A DNA stretch of 64,000 nucleotides from Bacteroidota bacterium. Lineage in GTDB: Bacteria > Bacteroidota > Bacteroidia > Chitinophagales > Saprospiraceae. The notes below the pieces were generated by a model. That model was not told where the DNA came from. It made no database searches and was given only the letters and a program-made list of their open reading frames with translations. Of this stretch, positions 27,222 through 36,945 are shown piece after piece. Location: assembly GCA_024642705.1 (NCBI GenBank), contig JAHEAQ010000011.1, positions 1-64,000 on the forward strand. Direction: 5' to 3'. The first letter of the stretch is position 1. Every line of letters begins with the position of its first letter. A program made the position numbers and the translations under genes.

Positions 27222-30089
27222 ATGGATTACAATTCAGCACAGATAGAATCAAAATGGAAAAAATATTGGGAAAAACATCAAGTTTACAAAGTAGACATTG
27301 ATACAACCAAGCCAAAATATTATGTTTTGGATATGTTTCCTTATCCATCTGGATCAGGCTTACATGTTGGCCATCCATTAGGATATATTGCTTCAGATAT
27401 CTATTCAAGATACAAAAGAATGAATGGTTTCAATGTTCTCCATCCTATGGGATATGATGCATTCGGACTTCCAGCAGAGCAATATGCCATTCAATCGGGT
27501 GTACATCCAGCAAAGTCAACAGACGAAAATATAGAAAGATATAGAGCCCAACTAGACAATATAGGTTTCAGTTTTGATTGGGACCGACAAGTAAAAACCT
27601 CAGATCCTCACTATTACAAATGGACGCAATGGATTTTCCTCGAACTTTTTCATCATTATTACGATCTGGATCAAAATAAAGCAGTACCTATTGACCAGCT
27701 GGTAACCTCATTTGAAGAAAATGGAAGCACATCGATTAATGCATTTCATAATCATGAAGAATCATTCACCAGTGCACAATGGAAAGCATATTCGAAAAAA
27801 CAAAAGAATGATATTTTGATGAATTATCGTCTTGCTTATCGAAAGACAGGATATGTTAATTGGTGTGAAGCATTAGGAACAGTTCTGGCTAATGATGAAG
27901 TTAAAGATGGGTATTCCGAAAGAGGTGGTCATCCAGTTGAACAAAGAGCAATGATGCAATGGTCTTTAAGAATCACTGCTTATGCAGAGCGACTATTAAA
28001 TGGGTTGTCAAAAGTGGATTGGTCTTCAGCGCTTGTAGCCATGCAAAACAATTGGATTGGAAAATCCGAAGGTGCCCAAATCTTTTTTGAAATAAAAGAT
28101 AGTGATGAAAAGTTAGAGGTATTTACGACAAGAGCAGATACAATTTTTGGGGCAACCTATATGGTTTTAGCTCCAGAACATGACTTAGTTGATTTGATAA
28201 CAACTACAGATCAAAAAAATGCTGTTGAGACTTACATTGATTATGTTAAGCGAAGGTCTGAAGTAGATCGGATGTCTGAAACAAAAGAAGTTACTGGAGA
28301 ATTTACTGGTGCATTTGCCATTAATCCATTTACAAATGAAGAAATTCCAATTTGGATAGGTGAATATGTGCTAAAAGATTATGGAACAGGTGCAATAATG
28401 GCTGTTCCAAGCGATGATGATAGAGACAAAGCTTTTGCAACAAAATTCGGTTTAAAAATTATAGATGTCGTGGATAAAAGTGAATATCCGGGAGCTAGTC
28501 TGCATGATAAATTGGGAAAAATTATCAATTCAGATTTTTTAAATGGATTGGAGGTACCAATTGCCATAGAGAAAATGTTTCAGAAAATTCAAGAGCGAGG
28601 TATTGGTGCGCGGAAAGTAAATTATAAATTAAGAGACGCAAATTTCAGCAGACAAAGATATTGGGGAGAACCCTTTCCTATAAAGTTTGATGCTGATGAT
28701 ATCGCTATTCCACTAAAAATTTCAGAATTACCACTTGAATTGCCAGAGCTTGAGGATTTCAAACCTACTTCAGATGGAAAATCACCTTTGGCAAGATTGG
28801 ATTCTTGGATGAAAACTGCAGATGGAATGCTGAGAGAAACAGACACTATGCCTGGATATGCAGGTTCTTCATGGTATTTTTTGAGATATATGGATGCCAA
28901 AAATGAAAATTCTTTTGCGAGTAAAGAAGCATTAAATTATTGGCAAGATGTGGATTTGTACATTGGAGGCACGGAGCATGCTGTTGGCCATCTAATGTAT
29001 TCCAGGTTTTGGCACAAATTCCTTTATGATCTTGGTTTCGTTCCAACAGAAGAGCCGTTTAAAAAATTGATTAATCAAGGAATGATTCAGGGTGTTATTG
29101 AATACATTTATTTGAGTAAGGAAAAAGTTAATGGTAATAGCAAATTTGTATGCTCCAAACTTGTCGAGCAAAAATACAATGAAGAAGATTTTGCTAAAAT
29201 TCCAGTATATGTCGATTTTGTTCAAAAATATGGTTCTCCAGATTCTTTCATGAATATTTCATCGATCAAAAAATTTCTAGATTGGCGTCCAGAATATCAA
29301 AATGCAATTTTTGAATGTGGACAAGGAATCTTTCAAAATGGTAAATTCACCTCTATCACAAATGGTTTGGATAGTATTTTGTTTACTAAATCTGAAGTCG
29401 GTAAGATGTCCAAACGATATTTTAATGTAGTGAATCCAGACGATGTAGTTGCCACTTATGGTGCAGACTGTTTTAGAATGTATGAAATGTTCTTAGGTCC
29501 AATAGAACAATCCAAACCATGGGACACTAATGGGATTGATGGAATATCAAAGTTTTTGAGAAAATATTGGAGCTTATTTTTTGATGAAAATGGGAAAAAT
29601 ATAATTTCAGACATTGCCCCAGATGAAAAAGAATTAAAGATTCTGCATACCGCAATCAAAAAAGTAAATGAGGATGTGGTAAGATTTTCATTTAACACTT
29701 CAATTTCAGCTTTTATGGTGGCTGTAAATGAACTCAGAAAGATCGGATGCCACAAAAGAGCTATCCTCAATGAATTAAATAAATTATTGGCACCTTTTGC
29801 TCCATTTATAACGGAAGAGATCAATGAAATTTTAGGATATGACTCTTCGATTCATACCTCTAAGTATCCTGTTCACAATCCAAAATATTTGGTTGAGTCA
29901 AGTATTTTGTATCCGATTTGTTTTAATGGAAAAAAGAGAGGAGAAGCTTCTTTTTCAGCTTCATCCAGCAATAACGAAATCACCGAAGAATTAAAAAAGC
30001 TTGATGTATTCAAAAAATATTCAGAAGGAGTTACCGTTCGAAAAATAATTGTAGTACCAGGTAGAATGATTAATATTGTGGTAGGATAA
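27222..30089 (+). CDS. leuS: Leucyl-tRNA synthetase
   Basis: A class Ia aminoacyl-tRNA synthetase of 955 residues that charges tRNA-Leu. The HIGH-type motif is HVGH (48-51) in GSGLHVGHPLGY. The CP1 editing domain carries TTRADTIFGATY near residue 303. The second signature is KMSKR (728-732) instead of KMSKS. The protein is longer than the roughly 860 residues of E. coli LeuS because of insertions around 150-190 and 630-700, as in many Bacteroidota enzymes. The catalytic core GTEHAVGHLMYSRFW is intact. The gene is monocistronic on the plus strand, convergent with the PorE-like gene. Confidence 0.97.
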   Translation: MDYNSAQIESKWKKYWEKHQVYKVDIDTTKPKYYVLDMFPYPSGSGLHVGHPLGYIASDIYSRYKRMNGFNVLHPMGYDAFGLPAEQYAIQSGVHPAKSTDENIERYRAQLDNIGFSFDWDRQVKTSDPHYYKWTQWIFLELFHHYYDLDQNKAVPIDQLVTSFEENGSTSINAFHNHEESFTSAQWKAYSKKQKNDILMNYRLAYRKTGYVNWCEALGTVLANDEVKDGYSERGGHPVEQRAMMQWSLRITAYAERLLNGLSKVDWSSALVAMQNNWIGKSEGAQIFFEIKDSDEKLEVFTTRADTIFGATYMVLAPEHDLVDLITTTDQKNAVETYIDYVKRRSEVDRMSETKEVTGEFTGAFAINPFTNEEIPIWIGEYVLKDYGTGAIMAVPSDDDRDKAFATKFGLKIIDVVDKSEYPGASLHDKLGKIINSDFLNGLEVPIAIEKMFQKIQERGIGARKVNYKLRDANFSRQRYWGEPFPIKFDADDIAIPLKISELPLELPELEDFKPTSDGKSPLARLDSWMKTADGMLRETDTMPGYAGSSWYFLRYMDAKNENSFASKEALNYWQDVDLYIGGTEHAVGHLMYSRFWHKFLYDLGFVPTEEPFKKLINQGMIQGVIEYIYLSKEKVNGNSKFVCSKLVEQKYNEEDFAKIPVYVDFVQKYGSPDSFMNISSIKKFLDWRPEYQNAIFECGQGIFQNGKFTSITNGLDSILFTKSEVGKMSKRYFNVVNPDDVVATYGADCFRMYEMFLGPIEQSKPWDTNGIDGISKFLRKYWSLFFDENGKNIISDIAPDEKELKILHTAIKKVNEDVVRFSFNTSISAFMVAVNELRKIGCHKRAILNELNKLLAPFAPFITEEINEILGYDSSIHTSKYPVHNPKYLVESSILYPICFNGKKRGEASFSASSSNNEITEELKKLDVFKKYSEGVTVRKIIVVPGRMINIVVG

Positions 30090-30153
30090 AGGAAATTAGA
30101 CAGCAAGGTATCAAGTTTTGAAGTTTCAATACCGTGTGAAATAAGAGCATTAT

Positions 30154-32115
30154 CTAATGCTCCATTATCTTAAAACTCGTTCGTCTATTTTCCTGGTGTT
30201 CATCTTCTGAGCAGGTTTCACAATAACAATTAATTGCTGGTCTGGATTCACCTAATCCAATGGCAATCATTCTATCCTTATTTATACCTATAGATACTAA
30301 GTAGTTAACTGCCGCCTGAGCTCTAGCCTGAGATAGTGTCATGTTAAAATCGTCTTTACCTCTGCAGTCCGTATGAGAAAACAATTGAATCTTTACATTA
30401 GGATTGTTATTGAGCATGCTTCCCAAATTGTTCAAGGAAGGCTTTGCGTCATTCCTGATAAATGATTCATTATAATCATAATAGATATTCTCTAAAATGA
30501 TTTCACGGTCTGTATAAATCTTTTCAAGTAATAAATCGAGATTATAAGTTTTTTCACCATTTAATGGAACATCCTTTGGAACAAAATTTTTAATTTCTGT
30601 CAAATACCCATTTTTGGAAGCCCGCACTGTATAAGTTTGGCCTGCTTCAATATCTATTACGATAAAAGCTTTATTTCCACTTGTTATTTTACTAATCCCT
30701 GACTTTGATTCGACTTCAATTTCAACGGAAGGTAAGTTTTGTTTTCCTACAACACCACTCAATGGATCATCATCAACGAGATATTTGTTTTCATATGATT
30801 TAATAGCCAAATAAAGTTTGAGTTCTCCTTTATCTTTTTCTACTGTAACAACTTCTTCTATTGGAACATCAATTATGCTAGACTTGAAAGCATAAATATC
30901 ATCTTCATCGCTTCCTTTTCGCGAGGATGAAAAATAACCTGCAAATTCGCCAGTAGTTTTTCTTTTATTGATATCCACTATATAACAAAAATCATCCGCT
31001 CCAGAATTAATGGGTGGCTTCAAATTTTCAATATCAGACCAAGAACCATCTTCTGTTAAGTACACTTTGAAAATATCAAGGCCTCCCATTCCAGGCCATC
31101 CATCAGAAGAAAAATAAAGAGTGTCTTCATAAATAAAAGGAAATTTTTCATTTCCAATGCTATTTACTTTATTGCCTAATAATAGTGGTTCATCCCACCC
31201 TTTTTCATTTTTTGTGCTGTAATATAAATCATAACCACCAAAACCACTTTCAAGTTGAGCTGCAAAAAACAAAATACTATCATTTGAATGGAGACTTGGG
31301 TGCCCATAATTCACTCTTTCTTGCACAAAATTCAAGTAATCAGGTTCTGACCATCCATTATTAGTTCTTTTACTGTGCATTAATTTACAATAATCATCAT
31401 CGATTTCACTTTTACACCTCGTAAAAAATATTTCTGAAAAATCAGAATTAAAACAAGCAGTCCCATCATTGTTTGTGCTGTTGATATTTGAATCAAATGG
31501 CACAGCTTCCTTACTATATGGATTAACAATGTATAAATCTGAAAACCAATGGCCAGTCCAATTGTAAATACCTTCATTCTTTGCATTGTTTCTATCTGAA
31601 GTAAAAACCAATTGGTTGCCCTCAAAAATTGTAGGGGCATAATCTGAATAAGGAGAGTTCTGATCAATTTTCTGAACACTAATAGGAGATTTACCGACTT
31701 GTTCATTCCATTCTATAGCAAGAATACACTCAGAAATTTCTCTAGAAACTGCAGCAGTATTTCCGTTTCTTTCTTGGACTGCACGAAAAACTCGAACTGC
31801 TTCATTGTATTGCTCATTTTTTTTCAACGCATATCCCAATTTCTCAAGTGCTTTATCTCCAAAATTTAAATCAAAAGCATTTTTATACCATTCTATAGCA
31901 GAAGGAATATTATTTATTTCATTATAGGATTCTGCAATTAAATATGCTTTTCTAGCTTTTATTTCTGGATAATCGATTCGATCAAATTCATCGCTTAACA
32001 TATTAATTGCTACAGCAAACTGCTTTCTGTCATATGCCATTTCACCATCCTTAATTTTCTGAGTAAATGTGCAAGAAGTGACAGTGAAAATTAGTACAAG
32101 AAATATGGCTCGCAT
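30154..32115 (-). CDS. PorE-like OmpA-family lipoprotein (TPR, PD40 propeller, CRD, OmpA)
   Basis: The frame opens at 32250, but Met at 32115 starts a lipoprotein signal (RAIFLVLIFTVTSC, Cys15), giving 653 aa. Domains in order: TPR-like helices (about 20-130), a PD40/WD40-like propeller (about 150-390, with YAPTIFEGNQLVFTSDRN and LYFSSDGWPGMGGLDI), a carboxypeptidase-regulatory-like Ig domain (about 430-520), and an OmpA domain (540-653: YYDYNESFIR, SHTDCRG, NRRTSF) that can hold peptidoglycan. This order and size match PorE of the type IX secretion system, which anchors the secretion machinery to the wall. Similar lipoproteins occur in several copies per Bacteroidota genome, so PorE itself is not certain. 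It is preceded by the secDF terminator. Confidence 0.82.
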   Translation of the reverse strand: MRAIFLVLIFTVTSCTFTQKIKDGEMAYDRKQFAVAINMLSDEFDRIDYPEIKARKAYLIAESYNEINNIPSAIEWYKNAFDLNFGDKALEKLGYALKKNEQYNEAVRVFRAVQERNGNTAAVSREISECILAIEWNEQVGKSPISVQKIDQNSPYSDYAPTIFEGNQLVFTSDRNNAKNEGIYNWTGHWFSDLYIVNPYSKEAVPFDSNINSTNNDGTACFNSDFSEIFFTRCKSEIDDDYCKLMHSKRTNNGWSEPDYLNFVQERVNYGHPSLHSNDSILFFAAQLESGFGGYDLYYSTKNEKGWDEPLLLGNKVNSIGNEKFPFIYEDTLYFSSDGWPGMGGLDIFKVYLTEDGSWSDIENLKPPINSGADDFCYIVDINKRKTTGEFAGYFSSSRKGSDEDDIYAFKSSIIDVPIEEVVTVEKDKGELKLYLAIKSYENKYLVDDDPLSGVVGKQNLPSVEIEVESKSGISKITSGNKAFIVIDIEAGQTYTVRASKNGYLTEIKNFVPKDVPLNGEKTYNLDLLLEKIYTDREIILENIYYDYNESFIRNDAKPSLNNLGSMLNNNPNVKIQLFSHTDCRGKDDFNMTLSQARAQAAVNYLVSIGINKDRMIAIGLGESRPAINCYCETCSEDEHQENRRTSFKIMEH

Positions 32116-32313
32116 AGACTTAATTTGCTCTTTAATGTAATAACGATAAAAGATACGAATAGTTATGAAAACCTTCAACAAAATAAGAATAGGAATACTA
32201 TTTAACTCGTTTTCATTATTTAATTGGTCAAAAAACGATACAAAAAACATTCCCTTTAAGTTTATTTCTTATTGTTATTTGATATTTAATAAGGATGAAA
32301 TTCTTTTGGAAAA

Positions 32314-32335
32314 GAGTGTGAAAAAAATCACGCTC
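32314..32335 (-). terminator. Second hairpin downstream of secDF
   Basis: GAGTGTGA (32314-32321) pairs with TCACGCTC (32328-32335), allowing one G-T pair, around a short A loop. On the minus strand it is followed by CTTTTCC-type T residues, so it could be a back-up terminator after the one at 32374-32407. Confidence 0.4.
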
Positions 32336-32373
32336 AAAGGTCGATTTGATTTAGGAGAAATAAAAAAAATCTT

Positions 32374-32407
32374 AAAAAAAAAGGCTTCGAAAAATTCGAA
32401 GCCTTTT
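32374..32407 (-). terminator. Rho-independent terminator of secDF
   Basis: GGCTTCGAA (32383-32391) pairs with TTCGAAGCC (32395-32403) around AAA; flanking A and T residues extend the stem to 13 bp. On the minus strand the stem is followed by a run of nine T, 19 nt after the secDF stop. A textbook terminator. Confidence 0.9.
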
Positions 32408-32425
32408 ATGTTAATTTTTGAAATT

Positions 32426-35400
32426 TTATTTTGCTTTTGCAGCAGCTTTAGAAAACCCTTTGTTTTCTGAAGATGTTGCAGAGGCTTTCATTTTTAAATC
32501 TTTTGTTAAGTCACGAACTATTGGAGTTGCAACAAATATGGATGAATATGTTCCAACTAAAATACCTAAGAATATTGCAAACGCAAATCCTTTGATACTA
32601 TCTCCTCCAAACAATAACAAAACTAATACCACAACCATGGTTGTTGCTGAAGTAATTATAGTTCTTGAAAAAGTACTGTTTATTGCCATATTTAATACAT
32701 CATCAGTTGACTTGGAAGTATAAATTCCAAGATATTCTCTGATCCTATCAAATACGATCACTGTATCATTTATAGAATACCCAATTACAGTAAGTAACGC
32801 ACCAATAAATGCCTGATCAACTTCTAATGAGAAAGGTACCACATTCCAAAGAATGGAATACATTCCTAATAAAATGATACTATCGTGGAATAATGCAAGT
32901 ACCGCACCCAATGAAAATTGCCACTTGTTAAATCTTATAAAGATGTAAGCAAAAATCAAAATCAATGCTATTATTCCAGCCAAGAATGAACTCTTTTTAA
33001 TGTCATCTGCAATGGTAGGACCTACTTTAGATGAGCTTATAATATGGGTTTCATTTTCAGTTTCTGAATCTTTGAATTTATCAATATCTATACCACCAAC
33101 AATGCTATTCAATCCTTCTGCAAGTTTTGCAGTAACAAGATCGATTGCATTATCTGCATTGTTATTGATTTCATACTTAGTAACAATATTAAAAGTATTA
33201 TCGGTATCTATTGATTTAACATTTGGCTCAGATTCTAAGTAAGAAGTTAAACCTTGTTTTAAGGATGCTACATTTACATCAACTCCCTTTTCAAAATGGA
33301 TATTGTATGAGTAACCTCCTTGAAAGTCTACACCTAAATCTAAACCTTTAGTAAAGATAGATATGATCCCTGCAGTTAGTAATATTCCAGACACCACATA
33401 CGCAATTTTTCGCTTTCCGATCCAATCAATATTAAGATCTGAAAACATATTTTTTGAAGGCTTAGTCCAAAAAGTCATATTTCCAGTTTTTGAAACCCTC
33501 CAATCGATAATGAGCTTACCTACCAATACCGCTGTGAATACAGATGAAATCACACCAATTATTAAAACAATTGCGAATCCTTTAATTGGTCCAAGACCAA
33601 AATAATTCAAGACTAGTGCAGTAATAATGGTTGTTACGTTAGCATCAATAATTGCTGAATAGGAGTTTTTGAAACCATCTGCAATTGAAGCTAATGTTGT
33701 TTTTCCCGCTCTGATTTCTTCTCTAATTCTTTCAAATATAATTACGTTGGCATCGACGGCCATACCAATGGTCAATACGATACCCGCCATTCCTGGTAAA
33801 GTCAAAACGGTATTAATAGATGCCAGCACACCAAATATGAAGAATAAGTTAAGTATCAAAGCTAATATTGCTACAATACCGCCACCTCCATAATAGAAGA
33901 TCATAAATAACATCACTATTAAAACACCTAATACCAATGATTTCAAACTCTTATTGATGTTGTCTTTTCCTAAAGAAGGTCCAACAGTAGCTTCTTGAAT
34001 AATCCTAGTTTTTGCAGGTAATTTTCCAATCTGAAGGATATTTGCTAAATCGCTCGCTTCTTGTACAGAAAATCCGCCAGAAATCGAAGAACTTCCTTGC
34101 GTGATTGGTCCATTTACACGTGGTGCAGAAACAACAGTAGAGTCTAAGACAATTGCAATTTGACGGTTTCCATTTTGAGCAGCTTTAGTTGTAAGATCAG
34201 CCCAAATTTTTGCACCATTTGAATTCATCTGTAGTGAAACTTGAGGTTCCCCAGTTGTTGGGTCCGGACTTTGGGAAGCTGTTGTAATTACATCGCCTTC
34301 TAAGGGTGCTTTCCCATTACTTTTTACTTTAATTGCATAAAGTTCATACTCTTGAGTTGGAACTCCATCGATATCCTGGTAAGGAGACGCAGACCATCTG
34401 AATTCCATATCTTTTGGAAAAACAGCTTTAACTTCAGGTTTTTCTAACAATCTTGAAATCGCATCCCTCTTATTCTTTTGTGCTGTACCCATTGTCGTAG
34501 GGCTAAAAGAAAATTGTTGACCACCAGATCCATTCAAAGTGAACATGCTGAACAAAGGTCCCGCATTTGCATTTACTGAATTTGCTTTTGGCGTTAATTG
34601 CATGGTAGAATCTGTCGGATTACCTAAATCATCATAATTATCATAGGTATACGTGGTGTCATATTGAACCTGCGCAACAGTCGTATCTCCCATTAAATCT
34701 TTCAACCTATTATTGGCAGCTACAAAACTTTCTGCTACTCCTGGATCAGAAATCCAATAAGTATCCCAAAATTCTAATTTGGCACTAGCTTGTAAGAATT
34801 TTCTTGCTCTTGCAGGATTTTCTAGTCCCGGCATTTCCACAATAATCAAATCCCTAGCTTGGTCCAAAAATACATTTGGTTGGGAAACACCCAATTTATC
34901 AATTCTCTTTTTTAGACGATCAAAAGTTAATTTAACGGTTTGATCTGCTTTCTGACGCAATACACGAACTACTTCTCCATTAGAAGACTCTGTATTGATG
35001 TCATCTCGCATACTTTCATTTCTTAGAAAGATTCTCGCTAATGGTTTTGCGTCAGTTATTTTTTGGTATTCAGATGCAAACAATGAAATAAAATCACTTT
35101 GTGAACTTTTCATCGCTTCATTTGCAGCATCCAAAGCAGTTCTAAAAGCAGGATCATTAGAATCATTCGAAAGCGAAATAATTAATTCATTTAGATCTAC
35201 CTGAAGAACAGAACTCATACCACCCTTAAGATCTAGACCTAAAGCCAATTGTTGCTTTTTTAGATCATCATAAGTATAAGTTTTGACTAATGGTATTTGA
35301 AATACCACTTCACTAGAAACTGAATCCAAATATTGGATCCTTGCAGCTTTGGTAGCTGCGTTTCTTTGAACTTCATCGCTAAATTGTGAACCTATCTGCT

Positions 35401-35518
35401 CTGCATATTCGGTTGCACTTTTTTCTATTCTATTTGTTGGAATTATAAAAAAGTATTGGAATAAACTAACCAATATCATTAAAACCAAAAAAAACTTAAT
35501 TAAGCCTTTCCCTTGCAT
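32426..35518 (-). CDS. secDF: Fused protein-export membrane protein SecDF
   Basis: A 1030-residue SecD-SecF fusion that uses the proton gradient to complete protein translocation through SecYEG. SecD part: a first membrane segment (FFLVLMILVSLFQYFFII), LGLDLKGGM (P1 domain), and the membrane motif GMAVDANVIIFERIREE. SecF part begins near residue 690 (GKRKIAYVVSGILL, then DLGVDFQGG) with the motif SINDTVIVFDRIRE. Both conserved Asp residues of the proton-path motifs are present. Such fusions are normal in Bacteroidota and also some Firmicutes. It is monocistronic, with its own terminator and a -7 box upstream. Confidence 0.96.
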   Translation of the reverse strand: MQGKGLIKFFLVLMILVSLFQYFFIIPTNRIEKSATEYAEQIGSQFSDEVQRNAATKAARIQYLDSVSSEVVFQIPLVKTYTYDDLKKQQLALGLDLKGGMSSVLQVDLNELIISLSNDSNDPAFRTALDAANEAMKSSQSDFISLFASEYQKITDAKPLARIFLRNESMRDDINTESSNGEVVRVLRQKADQTVKLTFDRLKKRIDKLGVSQPNVFLDQARDLIIVEMPGLENPARARKFLQASAKLEFWDTYWISDPGVAESFVAANNRLKDLMGDTTVAQVQYDTTYTYDNYDDLGNPTDSTMQLTPKANSVNANAGPLFSMFTLNGSGGQQFSFSPTTMGTAQKNKRDAISRLLEKPEVKAVFPKDMEFRWSASPYQDIDGVPTQEYELYAIKVKSNGKAPLEGDVITTASQSPDPTTGEPQVSLQMNSNGAKIWADLTTKAAQNGNRQIAIVLDSTVVSAPRVNGPITQGSSSISGGFSVQEASDLANILQIGKLPAKTRIIQEATVGPSLGKDNINKSLKSLVLGVLIVMLFMIFYYGGGGIVAILALILNLFFIFGVLASINTVLTLPGMAGIVLTIGMAVDANVIIFERIREEIRAGKTTLASIADGFKNSYSAIIDANVTTIITALVLNYFGLGPIKGFAIVLIIGVISSVFTAVLVGKLIIDWRVSKTGNMTFWTKPSKNMFSDLNIDWIGKRKIAYVVSGILLTAGIISIFTKGLDLGVDFQGGYSYNIHFEKGVDVNVASLKQGLTSYLESEPNVKSIDTDNTFNIVTKYEINNNADNAIDLVTAKLAEGLNSIVGGIDIDKFKDSETENETHIISSSKVGPTIADDIKKSSFLAGIIALILIFAYIFIRFNKWQFSLGAVLALFHDSIILLGMYSILWNVVPFSLEVDQAFIGALLTVIGYSINDTVIVFDRIREYLGIYTSKSTDDVLNMAINSTFSRTIITSATTMVVVLVLLLFGGDSIKGFAFAIFLGILVGTYSSIFVATPIVRDLTKDLKMKASATSSENKGFSKAAAKAK

Positions 35519-35559
35519 CTATCTATTCTTTATTATTATAATAATTTGAAAAAACTGCG

Positions 35560-35567
35560 CAAATATA
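35560..35567 (-). promoter_or_regulatory. Bacteroidota -7 box for secDF (TATATTTG)
   Basis: On the minus strand TATATTTG exactly matches TAnnTTTG, 42 nt upstream of the secDF ATG. Candidate upstream TTG elements lie 11 and 24 nt further, neither at the ideal spacing of about 19, so only the -7 box is convincing. Confidence 0.5.
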
Positions 35568-35776
35568 AAGGTTTTAGACAACTTATCATCACAAAAATAA
35601 AAATCATGAAATTTATCTTTATTTATTCTTACCAAATAGTTAATCAAAGCATTACCAAATCCTTATATATTAGATATTTATAAAGACATAATTATAAAAA
35701 ACTATTTTCTTTTTTCATATAAAAAAGTAATTATATTAGAGCATTGCAATTTACTAACAAATTAAAAATTTACAAA

Positions 35777-36247
35777 ATGGGTTTATTTTCATTCCTCAAA
35801 AAAGCAGGTTCTGGTGCTTTAAAAGAGAAAGAAGCCGCAGCTAAGGCCGCAGCTGACGAAGCTTCAAAAGCATACAAAAACGATTTATTAGCTGATATCG
35901 TGAAAAGCTTAGGGATTTCTATCAAAGATTTGAGTGTTAACTTGATTGATGATGTGGTGATTGTTTCAGGTGTTGCTCATTCACAATCTGATAAAGAAAA
36001 AATTGTTTTATCATTAGGAAATGTAGAGGGCGTTTCAGCTGTAGATGACAGAATTTCGGTGGAAATAATTGAACCTGCAGCGGTTTTTTATGAAGTAAAA
36101 AGTGGTGATTCTTTGTCAAAAATAGCAAAAGCTCATTATTCTGATGCAAATAAATATATGGAAATATTTGAAGCAAACAAGCCACTTTTAAAAGATCCAA
36201 ATAAAATCTATCCAGGTCAAGTACTTAGAATTCCGCCTTTGGATTAA
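35777..36247 (+). CDS. BON-LysM protein, Kbp/YgaU-like
   Basis: The frame opens at a TTG (35744), but the ATG at 35777 starts a protein of 156 residues, close to the 149 of E. coli Kbp. An amphipathic start (GLFSFLKKAGSG) and an Ala/Lys-rich helix precede a BON domain (about 45-98: DLSVNLIDDVVIVSGVAHSQSDKEKI) and a LysM domain (103-154: YEVKSGDSLSKIAKAHY ... NKIYPGQVLRIP). In E. coli Kbp is a cytoplasmic potassium-binding protein; no signal peptide is seen here either. Followed by its own terminator. Confidence 0.93.
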   Translation: MGLFSFLKKAGSGALKEKEAAAKAAADEASKAYKNDLLADIVKSLGISIKDLSVNLIDDVVIVSGVAHSQSDKEKIVLSLGNVEGVSAVDDRISVEIIEPAAVFYEVKSGDSLSKIAKAHYSDANKYMEIFEANKPLLKDPNKIYPGQVLRIPPLD

Positions 36248-36263
36248 ATTAAAATATTTTTAC

Positions 36264-36288
36264 AAGGTGCTTAAAAAGCACCTTTTTT
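36264..36288 (+). terminator. Rho-independent terminator after the BON-LysM gene
   Basis: AAGGTGCTT (36264-36272) pairs with AAGCACCTT (36276-36284) across AAA and is followed by further T residues. It starts 17 nt after the stop codon and isolates the gene from the next one. Confidence 0.88.
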
Positions 36289-36303
36289 ATTTAAAAAAAA
36301 TTT

Positions 36304-36843
36304 ATGTCTATTATTAATGTTAATCTAAGCTACATCACAATTGCCCAAATATTTGCTCAAGAATTTAACAAGCAAAAAATAGAATTCAGGTCCTATCCTA
36401 TTTCAATTCAAAATTTAACAATAGAAAAAAAAACAGATCAACAATTCTTTATTTTTGGGGATATTATTTCCAAATGGAGTGCTCATTTCACCTTATCTTG
36501 TTTTGTGGAATTTAATAAATCAGCTTATAAAGTCAATATGACCAATATTCAAATAAGTTTTAATTCCAGAAACATTCTATTCAAAGGCCTTTTAAATATA
36601 GGAAAAAGCATAATTGAGAAAAAAATTTCAGAATTTGCAGATAACCCGTTGCACACGCATCTCCAAAAATTAATGCCATTTATTGATGTGGAAATGAATA
36701 AGACTAAATTGCTTTATGAATTAAAATTAACTTCCAAGACTCATGAAATGGAAATTCTTAATTTGGAATTTCTCCCTAAAGAATTATTTTTAAAATTAAA
36801 TGTAGATCAGGAGATTACCATTAACCAGTTAAATCAAAATTGA
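36304..36843 (+). CDS. Uncharacterised protein, possibly DUF4403-like
   Basis: A 179-residue protein without signal peptide or membrane segment. Alternating strands (FFIFGDIISKWSAHFTLSC, YKVNMTNIQISF) are followed by a hydrophobic helix (NILFKGLLNIGKSIIEKKISEF) and ...HLQKLMPFIDVEMN. This strand-helix order resembles the C-terminal part of DUF4403 or other lipid-binding (BPI/SMP-like) folds, but I cannot confirm it from sequence alone. It lies 16 nt after a terminator, so it needs its own promoter, and the ATG at 36304 is very close to the terminator end. Confidence 0.6.
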   Translation: MSIINVNLSYITIAQIFAQEFNKQKIEFRSYPISIQNLTIEKKTDQQFFIFGDIISKWSAHFTLSCFVEFNKSAYKVNMTNIQISFNSRNILFKGLLNIGKSIIEKKISEFADNPLHTHLQKLMPFIDVEMNKTKLLYELKLTSKTHEMEILNLEFLPKELFLKLNVDQEITINQLNQN

Positions 36844-36945
36844 AGTTTTCAATTCAATCACAATGCATACTATTGAATACGTTATAAGGATAATAAAATT
36901 AATTCCTATTTATATAAAGATCCATTCGAAACATCAAAAATTTAT

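Larger units (their letters stand above)
32116..32425. other. Gap between secDF and the PorE-like gene with two hairpins
   Basis: This 310-nt stretch lies between two minus-strand genes. It contains the strong terminator at 32374-32407, a second hairpin at 32314-32335, and presumably the PorE-like promoter near 32116-32200. A plus-strand frame crosses it (32165-32470) but runs through both hairpins and into secDF, so I do not accept it as a gene. Confidence 0.6.

Noticed and set aside
30145-30162. Hairpin GAGCATT/AATGCTC as a terminator between leuS and the PorE-like gene.
   Set aside because: The stem is only 7 bp, overlaps the last codons of the PorE-like gene, and no T-run follows on either strand.
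32165-32470. A 101-codon plus-strand frame between the PorE-like gene and secDF.
   Set aside because: It crosses the strong secDF terminator and a second hairpin, overlaps secDF antisense, and has poly-Lys content typical of AT-rich chance frames.
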